A DNA stretch of 64,000 bases, taken from NCBI RefSeq assembly GCF_002289565.1, contig NZ_NTFY01000079.1:17932-81931 (forward strand). The letters run 5' to 3'. The translations under genes and the position numbers were made by a program. The DNA is from Rhodopirellula sp. SM50 (lineage in GTDB: Bacteria > Planctomycetota > Planctomycetia > Pirellulales > Pirellulaceae). Of the stretch, positions 49,950-59,914 are shown piece by piece. Position 1 is the first letter of the stretch, and every line of letters begins with the position of its first letter. The notes beneath the pieces were generated by a model. It was given only the letters and a program-made list of their open reading frames with translations, made no database searches and was not told where the DNA came from.

Positions 49950-50900
49950 ATGCCTGCACCCACCCCTCCGCCGATATTCGTCGCCCTGTTCGCCGTCCTG
50001 TTCGTGGCCGCTGGCCTAGTCGCTTTTTACCCGGCCGCGCCGCTGCACGCCCAAGAGCCCGCTAAGCCAGAGCCCGCTAAGTACGAACACGGCCCCGACT
50101 CCCAACCCAACGACGCGGTTCCACACGGCACGGTCACCCAACACACTTGGCTCGACAGCAAGGTTTTCCCCGGGACCAAACGTCGTTACAGCCTCTACGT
50201 TCCGGCCCAATACAATCGCCAAACGCCGGCCGCACTGATGGTGTTCCAGGACGGGCATACCTTTGAAGGCACCACGGGCGATTACCGCGTGCCCGTCGTC
50301 TTCGACAATTTGATTGCGAAAGGCGAGATGCCGGTGACCATCGCGGTGATGATCGACCCGGGCTACACCAGCGAACTGCCGGAGAAACGTGGCTGGCGGC
50401 CGCGTCCGGAAAACCGCAGCGTTGAATACGACACCGTCAGCGGCGACTACGCGGAATTTCTGCTCACGGAAATCTTGCCGGCCGTCGAAAAGGACTATCG
50501 GATCACTTCCAATCCTGAGCTGCGAGCGATCTGTGGCAACAGCTCCGGCGGCATCTGTGCGTTCGGTGTGGCCTGGCATCGGCCGGACCAGTTTCGCAAG
50601 GTACTCAGCCACATCGGCAGTTTTGTCAACATCCGTGGCGGCCACCACTACGCCGCGATGATTCGCAAAACCGAAACCAAACCGCTGCGTGTCTTACTGC
50701 AAGACGGTGCAAATGACTTGGACAACCAGCACGGCAACTGGCCGCTGGCGAACCAACAGATGGCCAAGTCACTTGAATTTGCGGGCTACGATTACAAGTT
50801 TGTGTTTGGCACCGGCGCCCACAATGGCAACCATGGTGGCGCCATTTTCCCCGACTCGCTGCGATGGTTGTGGCGTGGATGGAAGGAGCTGACGCCGTAA
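49950..50900 (+). CDS. Exported esterase (esterase D-like, alpha/beta hydrolase)
   Basis: A 316-residue protein with a signal peptide (AALFAVLF-type hydrophobic core, residues about 9-27) and a putative esterase (esterase D/FES-like) domain. The nucleophile Ser is in GNSSGG (S198), the acid Asp in QDGANDLDN, the His in GAHNGNHGG. The fold fits enzymes that cut acyl or feruloyl esters from polysaccharides. A Gln/Glu/Pro/Lys-rich spacer (about 33-48) links signal and domain. The stop overlaps the next gene's start by one base (TAATG). The role in polysaccharide breakdown is inferred. Confidence 0.82.
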   Translation: MPAPTPPPIFVALFAVLFVAAGLVAFYPAAPLHAQEPAKPEPAKYEHGPDSQPNDAVPHGTVTQHTWLDSKVFPGTKRRYSLYVPAQYNRQTPAALMVFQDGHTFEGTTGDYRVPVVFDNLIAKGEMPVTIAVMIDPGYTSELPEKRGWRPRPENRSVEYDTVSGDYAEFLLTEILPAVEKDYRITSNPELRAICGNSSGGICAFGVAWHRPDQFRKVLSHIGSFVNIRGGHHYAAMIRKTETKPLRVLLQDGANDLDNQHGNWPLANQQMAKSLEFAGYDYKFVFGTGAHNGNHGGAIFPDSLRWLWRGWKELTP

Positions 50901-52171
50901 TGCTTCGCCCTTCGAACCCCAAGAGTCATTCGCCCCAGCCCCCAGCTTCTCTCGCGGACTCGATCATCTCCAGATCTCCATCAACCACGCCGGCACCCGA
51001 GCGCGACTCCGCAGCGGGCGATTCCTTGGACGTTCCGTTTGCCGTTCCGTTCGTGCACCGCTTGCGGACGACCGAGCAAATCGCGGGCGCCGATTTCCCG
51101 ACGCTGCTGCAACTGTTGAAACAGGACAGTTTTGGCGACGCGAAGGTATTGCTGGTCGCCGAACGCCCGGTCGCCGAATCGGCGGGCCACGTTGCGAAAC
51201 TCGCGGAGCGGCTGACCGAATCCGCCGGCGTGAATCTCGTCAGCGACGTGGTCTTGGTCGAAGGCGGCGAAGCGGTCAAAAACGATTCCGTCTGCGTCGA
51301 ACAGGTTTTGGCGGCCATCAATGACCGTGACCTGGACCGCCGCAGCTACGTGATTGCGATCGGCGGTGGCGCGATGCTGGACGCGGTCGGGTACGCCGCC
51401 GCGATCGCGCACCGCGGAATCCGGCTGATTCGCCTGCCCACGACAACGCTGGCCCAAGGCGACAGCGGTGTGGGAGTCAAGAACGCGATCAATTACTTCG
51501 GCAAGAAGAACTGGGTCGGCACATTCAGCGTTCCGTGGGCGGTGATCAACGACGCCTCGCTACTGGAGACACTCCCCGACCGAGACTTTTGCAGCGGATT
51601 CAGTGAGTCGGTGAAGGTGGCGTTGCTGAAGAGTCGCACGGAGTTTGATTGGCTATGTGACCACGCCGATCAGATTCGCCGGCGTGACATGACCGTCGCA
51701 TCGGCGGCGATTGCGACGAGCTGCAAATTGCACCTGCGGCATATCACCGAAGGCGGCGATCCGTTCGAAATGCTGGAAGCCCGACCGTTGGATTTTGGCC
51801 ACTGGTCGGCGCACAAGCTGGAACCGATCACGGACTTTGACATTCGCCACGGTGAGGCCGTCGCGATCGGAGTCGCGATCGATTGCTTCTATTCACATCT
51901 CCAACACGGCTTCGGCATCGAACACGTGCACCGCGTGTGCGAGTGCCTGCACAGGCTCGGATTGCCGCTGTGGCACGAAGCCTTGTCGCCGCTGGATCGC
52001 TTGCTCGATGGGTTGGAAGAGTTCCGTCAACACCTCGGCGGTCGCCTGACGATCACGATGCTTCAAGACGTCGGAGAGAGCATCGATGTTCACGAAATCG
52101 ATTCGGCGACGATGGCAAAGGCGATCGAAATGCTGCATGCCGAAGGCGACCGGATCTCAGCACGCGCATAG
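50900..52171 (+). CDS. eboD: EboD-like 3-dehydroquinate synthase homologue
   Basis: A 424-residue relative of dehydroquinate synthase. It has the Rossmann GGGAMLDAVGYAAAIAHRGI, PTTTLAQGDSGVGVKN, the metal-site Glu in ESVKVALLK, GHWSAHKLE and RHGEAVAIG (His ligands). The PVSYP-like start (DVPFAVPFVHRL) and the FGKKNWVGTF segment match EboD, the dehydroquinate synthase homologue of the EBO cluster (eustigmatophyte-bacterial operon), more than AroB. The Zn ligands and NAD-binding loop are kept, so an enzyme activity on a sugar-like substrate is likely, but the product is unknown. The rest of the EBO cluster is absent. It is coupled to the esterase upstream by a one-base overlap. Confidence 0.72.
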   Translation: MLRPSNPKSHSPQPPASLADSIISRSPSTTPAPERDSAAGDSLDVPFAVPFVHRLRTTEQIAGADFPTLLQLLKQDSFGDAKVLLVAERPVAESAGHVAKLAERLTESAGVNLVSDVVLVEGGEAVKNDSVCVEQVLAAINDRDLDRRSYVIAIGGGAMLDAVGYAAAIAHRGIRLIRLPTTTLAQGDSGVGVKNAINYFGKKNWVGTFSVPWAVINDASLLETLPDRDFCSGFSESVKVALLKSRTEFDWLCDHADQIRRRDMTVASAAIATSCKLHLRHITEGGDPFEMLEARPLDFGHWSAHKLEPITDFDIRHGEAVAIGVAIDCFYSHLQHGFGIEHVHRVCECLHRLGLPLWHEALSPLDRLLDGLEEFRQHLGGRLTITMLQDVGESIDVHEIDSATMAKAIEMLHAEGDRISARA

Positions 52172-52187
52172 CAGCAGCGCCTTGTCC

Positions 52188-52301
52188 CCAGGCTCTGCCT
52201 GGGGACACACTGTATTGGAGGCTCCGCCTCCTGAGTCGCGCAAAAGCCAGAGGCGGAGCCTCGGGCACATTGCGTTCCCAGCCTGGAGCCTGGGAACGAG
52301 G
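52188..52301. repeat. Palindromic repeat, family D copy 2
   Basis: GGCTCTGCCTGGGGAC-type and GGCGGAGCC/GGCTCCGCC-type inverted segments recur, ending GGGAACGAGG. It fills most of the gap between the EboD-like and rhomboid genes. Confidence 0.65.
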
Positions 52302-52362
52302 GAAAGGAATTGCGGTCCTCGAGATTTCAGTTCGCATCAACTTCGTAACGGCCTAGCCTGAC

Positions 52363-52923
52363 ATGCAGAAGGAGTTTTATCGGATCGGCGTTCTGCTCCT
52401 GTCCCTGTGGCTGATACGGATCGTCGATGCCACGATTCCCTATGCCTTGACGGATCTCGGGTTGCAACCACGGCGCTGGAGCGGGCTGCCGGGGATCGTG
52501 ACGATGCCATTTCTGCACGGCAGCTTTGGCCACCTGTTTAGCAACACGATGTCGTTGGGAATCCTACTGGGCTTGCTGGTTAGCTCGCAGAAAGCTCCCT
52601 GGTTGCTCGCCGCGCTGACCTCGCTCGCCGGTGCGTCGTTGCTCTGGCTGGTCGGGCGTGACGCGAATCATGTCGGCGCGAGCGGATTGGTGTTCGGACT
52701 GATCGGATTGTTAATCGTCAGCGGTTTTCTGCGACGCCGTTTGGTCCCCGTCGGCGTCGCGATCGTGGTCGGCATCCTGTTCGGCGGAACGCTGTTGTGG
52801 GGAATCTTGCCGGGCGGTGGTGCCGAGGTTTCCTGGGACGGCCATCTCTGCGGCTTGATCGGCGGCATCGCGATTGCGTTTTTCACCAGCGACGAAACGG
52901 GGCGGTTGAGGATTCGAACGTGA
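52363..52923 (+). CDS. Rhomboid-family intramembrane serine protease
   Basis: A 186-residue six-helix membrane protease. The catalytic dyad is S107 in GASGLVFGL and H161 in DGHLCG. The N-terminal HGSFGHLFSNT carries the conserved His/Asn region. The length is typical of a compact bacterial rhomboid, without an extra N-terminal domain. Rhomboids cut single-pass membrane proteins within the bilayer. The ATG at 52363 starts directly at the first helix. It is followed by family C repeats and a bidirectional terminator. Substrates unknown. Confidence 0.88.
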   Translation: MQKEFYRIGVLLLSLWLIRIVDATIPYALTDLGLQPRRWSGLPGIVTMPFLHGSFGHLFSNTMSLGILLGLLVSSQKAPWLLAALTSLAGASLLWLVGRDANHVGASGLVFGLIGLLIVSGFLRRRLVPVGVAIVVGILFGGTLLWGILPGGGAEVSWDGHLCGLIGGIAIAFFTSDETGRLRIRT

Positions 52924-52934
52924 CCGGTCGGCGA

Positions 52935-53059
52935 GTGGGATAGGCTTCCAGCCTGTCGATGCTGGAATGACAGGCTGGAAGCCTATCCCACTCGCTGCTG
53001 CTGACAGGCTGGAAGCCTATCCCACTCGCTGCTGCTGACAGGCTGGAAGCCTATCCCAC
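52935..53059. repeat. Palindromic repeat, family C copy 2 with tandem arms
   Basis: The full palindrome GTGGGATAGGCTTCCAGCC...CCTATCCCAC is followed by two 34-base tandem copies of one arm (52991-53024, 53025-53058). This is the clearest case here of a palindrome amplified in tandem. Confidence 0.9.
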
Positions 53060-53063
53060 ATAT

Positions 53064-53098
53064 AAAAAAACGCCCGAGCCAAATGGCTCGGGCGTTTT
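53064..53098. terminator. Bidirectional intrinsic terminator (rhomboid / groEL)
   Basis: The perfect stem CGCCCGAGCC-AAAT-GGCTCGGGCG has seven A on its left and TTTTCGTTT on its right. It can terminate the rhomboid transcript (plus) and the groES-groEL transcript (minus). Confidence 0.9.
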
Positions 53099-53127
53099 CG
53101 TTTCGCTGATTGATTCCGCGTGGCGGA

Positions 53128-54750
<1,623 letters not shown>

Positions 54751-54817
54751 CTATTGGGGTGTGTTGTAAGAGGTTTTTGATCGGGTGGGATGCGTACGGT
54801 GATTGCTCGGCCGCGGC

Positions 54818-55135
54818 CTAGCCGATCACCGCCAGGACGTCGTCTTCACGCATCAGCAAATATTCTTCGCCATCGATCTCGACCGATTCGCCGGCGTAAC
54901 TGCTGAACAGCACGTGGTCGCCTGCGGACAACTGGCTTTGTCCACGGGTGCCGTCATCGAGCAGCTTGCCGGTGCCGATTGCCACGACGGTGCCGCGGGC
55001 CGGTTTTTCGCGTGCCGAATCGGGAAGAACGATCCCGCCAGCGGTCGTTTCTTCGACTTCTTCACGCTGGACCACGATTCGCTCGCCGATCGGTTGCAGT
55101 CGAACGGAAGCCTTTTTCTTGGTGGCAGTCGCCAT
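54818..55135 (-). CDS. groES: Co-chaperonin GroES
   Basis: The 105-residue heptameric lid of GroEL. The core RLQPIGERIVVQREEVEETT, then GGIVLPDSAREKP (mobile loop region), then GKLLDDG and YAGESVEIDGEEYLLMRED is typical. A ten-residue Lys-rich head (MATATKKKAS) precedes it. I chose ATG at 55135; the longer frame upstream reads across intergenic DNA. It precedes groEL with 73 bases between. It is slightly longer than the usual 95-97 residues because of the N-terminal extension. Confidence 0.93.
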   Translation of the reverse strand: MATATKKKASVRLQPIGERIVVQREEVEETTAGGIVLPDSAREKPARGTVVAIGTGKLLDDGTRGQSQLSAGDHVLFSSYAGESVEIDGEEYLLMREDDVLAVIG

Positions 55136-55692
55136 AGTTGCGGATACCTTTTCTGTAGTGCGGGAAATTGAATGGAGAATGTCTTGTAGGCTGCCGCCAG
55201 CGGCAATGGCCTGCCCAATCACGATCAACGCAACTGCGGCCGAAACGACCGCCTGGCAGTCCACCGCGCGAAGTCGACTGTGTTGAGTCCACTGGCGAGC
55301 GGCTGTCGTTTTGGGGACCTGATGGCCGCGCCAAGTTGACAGTTTTTCTGACTGGCACGCCGAGCAGCAAACGGTGTGCCAGATCCTGACCGCGGCCGGG
55401 GCATCACACTCCTCCAACCGGAACAAGCCCTCGAAAGAGCCTCAAAATATCGGTGCAGAAAGTTTCCTGAAGGTCGCTGATCGCGGACGCGTATCTTGGT
55501 GCATTTCTGGTTTCTGCAACAGGGGCCAAATCATCCGCCCCGACCGGAATCTTCCAGAGCCGGCCGGTTTTCCCCACGCGACACCGCGGAATCGAGCGGT
55601 GCAGACGTTCGCCCGCACGTCGATCGCCTCGCTGACAGCTCGCGGTCCGGCGAATAATGCCATCTGCTTTGACGCCACGCGGGGTGCTTTCT

Positions 55693-55880
55693 GTTAGCGG
55701 TAGGGCGCGAGCCCTCCGGTCTTTTACGGTGTTTTTGAAACGAGACCGGACGGCTCGCGCCGTTCCGCTAACACCTTTCAAGTGCTTTCTGTTAGCGGTA
55801 GGGCGCGAGCCCTCCGGTCTCTTACGGTGTTTTTGAACCGCGACCGGACGGCTCGCGCCGTTCCGCTAACACCTTTCAAA
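55693..55880. repeat. Family A palindromic repeat, two tandem copies (98-bp period)
   Basis: GTTAGCGGTAGGGCGCGAGC starts at 55693 and 55791. Each copy ends with its imperfect complement GCTCGCGCCGTTCCGCTAAC. Both arms are present, so each unit folds into a long hairpin. Confidence 0.9.
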
Positions 55881-55963
55881 CCAAAGCAGATGGCATTGGG
55901 CCAACGCACGCAGACACGCCAGAAACGACAAATTGGCAGGCATGCCATCGACACAAGTCACAA

Positions 55964-56127
55964 GAGTCGAATCCACCCTCCCTCTGGGAGGTTCGCGGAG
56001 GAGTTTACGCTCGGAGCGGGAAGGGTCGATGCGGCTCGGAATCACGCGTCTCGGAATCACTCAGCGACGACCGCTCGACCCTCCCTTCGCTGAACTCGAC
56101 CCTCCCTGCCAGGGAGGGTGACTTTTA
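55964..56127. repeat. Family E repeat copy 2
   Basis: Similar to about 27278-27446. Shared segments are CAAGAGTCGAA, CCCTCTGGGAG, CGCTCGGAGCGGG and CGCTCGACCCTCCC. It ends in the hairpin CACCCTCCCTGGC-type stem at 56099-56121. Confidence 0.65.
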
Positions 56128-56351
56128 AAAACTCCCAATCTCCTTCGACAAGTTCGCCCACGGATGAACGAACGGATGAACAAACAAACGAAGATTGACT
56201 CACCGTTAAACTCCCGGCCGTCCATTCCAGCGGCAAATTGCTGCACAGCGGCGTCAAATTGGCGCGGCGATTGCATCTAGCTCCGCGGAGACAGTACTCC
56301 CTGTCAAAAACTGCTTTTCAGCGTTTCAAATAAGCCAATACGGGTTCCTCG

Positions 56352-57050
56352 ATGATCCTTTTTGATCCGATCTACCTGCTTTTCATCGCCCCCCCGCTGT
56401 TGCTCGGGCTGTTTGCCCAGTGGCGGGTGAAAAGTACCTTTGCGTCCATGTCCCAGGTCCCGGCACGGATGAGCGGCGCCCAGGCGGCGCGACAAATGCT
56501 CGATTCGGCAGGCCTGCATCAAGTCGGGGTCGAACAAGTCCCGGGCCACCTGAGCGACCACTACGACCCCCGCGCCAAGGTGCTGCGATTGAGCCCCGAC
56601 GTTTACGGCGGGCGTTCGATGGCCGCACTCGGCGTGGCCTGCCACGAGGCGGGTCACGCGTTCCAAGACGCCAAGGGCTACGCGCCGCTGATCATTCGCA
56701 ACATGGCGGTCCCGGCGGCGAATTTTGGCAGCAACATCGGGGTGACGCTGGCCACGATCGGGCTGTTCCTCAGTTACCAGATCCCGTCGGTCGGCAACCT
56801 GTTGCTGCTGGCGGGAATCGTGCTGTTCGCCGGCGTGGTGTTCTTCCAAGTCGTCAACCTGCCGGTGGAGTTTGACGCCAGCGCTCGGGCGCGACGTCAC
56901 CTGGTGTCCGCGAACCTGATCGCCGCCAACGAAGAACACTTTGTCGCCAAGGTGCTCAACGCTGCGGCGTTGACCTACGTCGCCGGTACGCTGCAAGCGA
57001 TCATGACGCTGGCCTACTTCATTTTCCGCTTGATGGGTGACCGACGCTAG
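56352..57050 (+). CDS. YugP-like membrane zinc metallopeptidase
   Basis: A 232-residue protein of the neutral zinc metallopeptidase (YugP) family. It has an N-terminal helix (LLFIAPPLLLGLFAQ), the zinc site HEAGH (98-102), and two central helices (about 118-135 and 143-172). Downstream is LPVEFDASARARRHL, which carries the family's third zinc-ligand Glu. The active-site set is complete, so it is likely a functional inner-membrane peptidase. The start ATG is at 56352. The TAG stop lies inside the terminal repeat of a family B palindrome. Substrates unknown. Confidence 0.85.
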   Translation: MILFDPIYLLFIAPPLLLGLFAQWRVKSTFASMSQVPARMSGAQAARQMLDSAGLHQVGVEQVPGHLSDHYDPRAKVLRLSPDVYGGRSMAALGVACHEAGHAFQDAKGYAPLIIRNMAVPAANFGSNIGVTLATIGLFLSYQIPSVGNLLLLAGIVLFAGVVFFQVVNLPVEFDASARARRHLVSANLIAANEEHFVAKVLNAAALTYVAGTLQAIMTLAYFIFRLMGDRR

Positions 57051-57170
57051 CGGCCTGTCGATTTAAGCCCGCACGCGTTAGCAAGGGGCCACGCGACGCC
57101 CCTCGCTCACGCGTCGGGCTGGCGTGATCGCATTAAATTCAGAATATCGACCAAATCGACAGGCCGCTAG
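57047..57170. repeat. Family B palindromic element, copy 2 (124 bp, perfect 18-bp ends)
   Basis: CTAGCGGCCTGTCGATTT at 57047-57064 and its exact reverse complement at 57153-57170 close the element. The interior (AGCCCGCACGCG ... ACGCGTCGGGCT) is shared with 4134-4253. The yugP-like stop codon TAG (57048-57050) is formed by its left end. No target duplication is obvious. Confidence 0.9.
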
Positions 57171-57185
57171 GCGTTTCCCGGTACG

Positions 57186-58628
57186 ATGGGGCGCATGAAC
57201 GATGCGCTCCGTCAAATCACCGAAGGCCAATTCCAAGCGTACAGCAAACTGCCGTGGCTGATGCTTGTGGTTTTTGCCGTACCGCTCGCCGTGGCGGCAT
57301 GGCGGTTCCGCACCTACCCGACAAAGCTGTGGATCGGCGTGCTGACGATCACCCTGGTCGGAAGCGTCTTGACCGTCTTTTCACCAGATGCGTTCATCTG
57401 GGTTGCCGCGTTGGATTGGCTGCTGCTGATCGTGGCAACGGTCGATTTCCTGTCGATCTACCTGGCGACCAATCACGGGATCCACGCCAGCCGCGAGATC
57501 GCCCATTCCTGCTCGCTGGGCGTTCCCGTTGAAAGCCACCTGACGATCGAAAACCTTTCCGGGATCACCTTGGTCGGCCACGCGCGTGACGATCTGCCGG
57601 ACGATTTCGAATCCTCCCCCGACCAGCACCGCCTGCGATTGCCGCCGCGGGGACGCGTCAGCTTTCGGCGCAGATTGACGCCCGGCCGACGCGGGGCATT
57701 TCGACTCGAGCACGTCTCACTTCGCTTTCTCAGCCCGCTGCGGCTGTGGCACCGCTACATCCAGATTCCACTGGAAAGCGAGCTGAACGTTTACCCGGAC
57801 ATGAAACAGTTGAGCGACTATGCGTTGCTCGCCCGCACGAACCGATTGAGCCTGATCGGCGTCCGCCGCACCCGACGGATCGGCCAAGACAGCGATTTTG
57901 AACGTCTTCGCGACTACAGCCGAGACGACAACTTTCGCCACATCGACTGGCGCAGCACCGCACGCCGAAACAAACTGACCGTTCGGCAATTTCAAAGCGA
58001 CCAAAGCCAGCGGGTGATCTTTCTGCTCGACTGCGGTCGCATGATGACCAACACCCGCGACGGTTACACGCTGCTGGATCACGCCATGAATTCGGCGCTG
58101 ATGATGGCCTACGTCGCGCTGCATCAAGGCGATGCGGTGGGGATGCTCTGCTTTTCCGATTCGGTGCACGCCTACATCCCGCCCCACGGCGGAAAAAGCC
58201 AGATGAATCGCTTGATTCATGCCTGCTTTGACCAGTTCCCGCGGATGGTCGAATCCCGATACGACCAGGCCTTTCTGTACCTCCGCAACCATTGCAAACG
58301 CCGGTCGCTCGTGGTCCTGGCGACCAACATCATCGATGAAGTCAACGCGGCGGCGGTTACCGACTACCTCGGCAACATCAACGGCCAACACCTGCCGATG
58401 GGAGTGATCCTGCGAGACCGCACCCTGTTCGAGGCGGCCGATCATCCCGAAGGCGACGAATCGAACCTGTACCGTGCCGCCGCGGCCGCCGACATCCTCC
58501 TCTGGCGAGACCAAGTCCTCAAAGACCTGGAACATCGCGGCGTGCTGATGGTCGACACGTTCCCCGACGAACTGACGGCCCCCCTGGTCAATCAATACCT
58601 GGAGATCAAAGCCAAGCATTTGCTGTAG
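57186..58628 (+). CDS. DUF58 domain-containing protein
   Basis: A 480-residue membrane protein. Two N-terminal helices (about 25-41 and 47-65) plus a third (about 74-92) anchor it. The beta-rich segment (about 100-200) and the DUF58 core (about 235-300) follow, with DFERLRDYSRDDNFRHIDWR and RQFQSDQSQRVIFLLDCGR. The last part resembles a vWA fold. DUF58 proteins usually sit next to a MoxR ATPase in operons for complex assembly; none is here. Two ATGs, 57186 and 57195, are in frame; either is possible. Role unknown. Confidence 0.83.
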   Translation: MGRMNDALRQITEGQFQAYSKLPWLMLVVFAVPLAVAAWRFRTYPTKLWIGVLTITLVGSVLTVFSPDAFIWVAALDWLLLIVATVDFLSIYLATNHGIHASREIAHSCSLGVPVESHLTIENLSGITLVGHARDDLPDDFESSPDQHRLRLPPRGRVSFRRRLTPGRRGAFRLEHVSLRFLSPLRLWHRYIQIPLESELNVYPDMKQLSDYALLARTNRLSLIGVRRTRRIGQDSDFERLRDYSRDDNFRHIDWRSTARRNKLTVRQFQSDQSQRVIFLLDCGRMMTNTRDGYTLLDHAMNSALMMAYVALHQGDAVGMLCFSDSVHAYIPPHGGKSQMNRLIHACFDQFPRMVESRYDQAFLYLRNHCKRRSLVVLATNIIDEVNAAAVTDYLGNINGQHLPMGVILRDRTLFEAADHPEGDESNLYRAAAAADILLWRDQVLKDLEHRGVLMVDTFPDELTAPLVNQYLEIKAKHLL

Positions 58629-58717
58629 CCTTCTTCAATAACGTGGCTATCGAAATCGCATGACTCTGGTAATCTGGTGGGTTCGCAAAAACCATTCACC
58701 TGACCGCAGATTGATCC

Positions 58718-59914
58718 ATGCCCCGTCGCTCGTACAAGAATTCACCCGGCAAAAAACCTTCCGTTGGCAAGCGGACGGGGGGCAAGCCAAAACGTGGGGC
58801 ACGAAAACCGACAGCCAAAACCACTCAAAGCGAGCCGAAATCGCAATCGTCTGCCCCTAAGAAACGCACTGCCGGCAAACGCACTGCCGGCAAAGGCACT
58901 GCCGGCAAAGACGCTGCCAAACGCACCGCCACCAAGCGCACCCGGCGAACCCCTGCGGCCGCAACGACCAGCACCCGGGACCAACCGCAACGACTCCAAC
59001 GCCTCCTGGCCGCCGCGGGATTCGGAAGCCGACGCCAATGCGAATCGCTGATCGAAGAAGGACGCGTCGAAGTCGATGGCGAGATCGCCTCGGAACTGGG
59101 CACCGTGGTCGACCCCAAGAGCAGCAAGGTGCTCGTCGACGGCGTGCCGCTACGACAACAGAAACTCGTCTATTACGCCGTCAACAAACCGACCGGCTTT
59201 CTGAGCACCAACGCCGACCCGCGCGGACGTCAACGCGTCATCGACCTGGTCCCCAACAGCGAACGCGTCTTTCCCGTCGGACGATTGGACCAGAGTAGTC
59301 AGGGATTGATGCTGTTGACCAACGATGGCGACTTGGCCCAGCAACTGTCGCACCCCAAATACGGCGTCCGAAAGGTTTATCGCGTCACCGTCGCCGGCAA
59401 GATCGACGGCGAAACGATGCGGAGTATGCGAAAGGGGATTTACATCTCCGACGGTTTTGTGCGTGTCGAAGGGGCCAAGATTGTCAAATCGCGTGCCCGC
59501 GCGACCGAAATGGAAATCACGCTCCGCGAAGGCAAAAACCGTGAGATCCGTCGCATCCTGGCGCGGCTGGGACACAAAGTCCAGACGTTGCGCAGAATTG
59601 CGATCGGACCGCTGCGAATCGGCGACTTGCCCGTCGGCGCCCACCGCGTCCTGTCGCGTGACGAAGTCAGCCGACTGAGAAAAGCGATCGAGCACAGCCG
59701 CGAAGAAGTCGCCGAAGAAACGCCGCGACGCCGACCGGCGGGCAAGGGGACCAAGAAACGATCCGCAAAAAAGAAATCGACCGGTAAACGGCGGCGTGCC
59801 GAAAGCCGCAGCGATGTCACCGCACGGCGGACGAGCCGAAAACCCGCGACGACCAAGTTTTCGTTTAAACCGAAGAAGTCCGACGAAGGCGGCTCGATCA
59901 TCGGCGGCGATTGA
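58718..59914 (+). CDS. RluB/RsuA-type pseudouridine synthase with basic extensions
   Basis: A 398-residue rRNA pseudouridine synthase. The first 88 residues are Lys/Arg/Thr-rich and include three copies of a five-residue RTAGK-type repeat. An S4 RNA-binding domain (about 90-145) follows with RLQRLLAAAGFGSRRQCESL. The catalytic domain (about 150-320) has VGRLDQSSQGLMLLTNDGDL with D191 as the catalytic Asp, and REGKNREIRRILARLGHKV. The 75-residue C-terminus is again basic. RluB modifies 23S rRNA at the U2605 region in E. coli; the exact target here is inferred. ATG at 58718 is used. Confidence 0.9.
   Translation: MPRRSYKNSPGKKPSVGKRTGGKPKRGARKPTAKTTQSEPKSQSSAPKKRTAGKRTAGKGTAGKDAAKRTATKRTRRTPAAATTSTRDQPQRLQRLLAAAGFGSRRQCESLIEEGRVEVDGEIASELGTVVDPKSSKVLVDGVPLRQQKLVYYAVNKPTGFLSTNADPRGRQRVIDLVPNSERVFPVGRLDQSSQGLMLLTNDGDLAQQLSHPKYGVRKVYRVTVAGKIDGETMRSMRKGIYISDGFVRVEGAKIVKSRARATEMEITLREGKNREIRRILARLGHKVQTLRRIAIGPLRIGDLPVGAHRVLSRDEVSRLRKAIEHSREEVAEETPRRRPAGKGTKKRSAKKKSTGKRRRAESRSDVTARRTSRKPATTKFSFKPKKSDEGGSIIGGD

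Larger units (their letters stand above)
55136..56351. other. 1.2-kb intergenic region upstream of groES, filled with repeats
   Basis: No gene is supported. The groES promoter lies at its left end, but no CIRCE (TTAGCACTC-N9-GAGTGCTAA) is present. Two tandem family A palindromes (55693-55880) and a family E repeat (55964-56127) make up much of it. The part 55430-55690 has no feature I can name. Frames across the repeats are rejected. Confidence 0.55.

Noticed and set aside
55136..55430. CIRCE element before groES
   Set aside because: Neither TTAGCACTC nor GAGTGCTAA, nor a close pair of them at nine-base spacing, is present.
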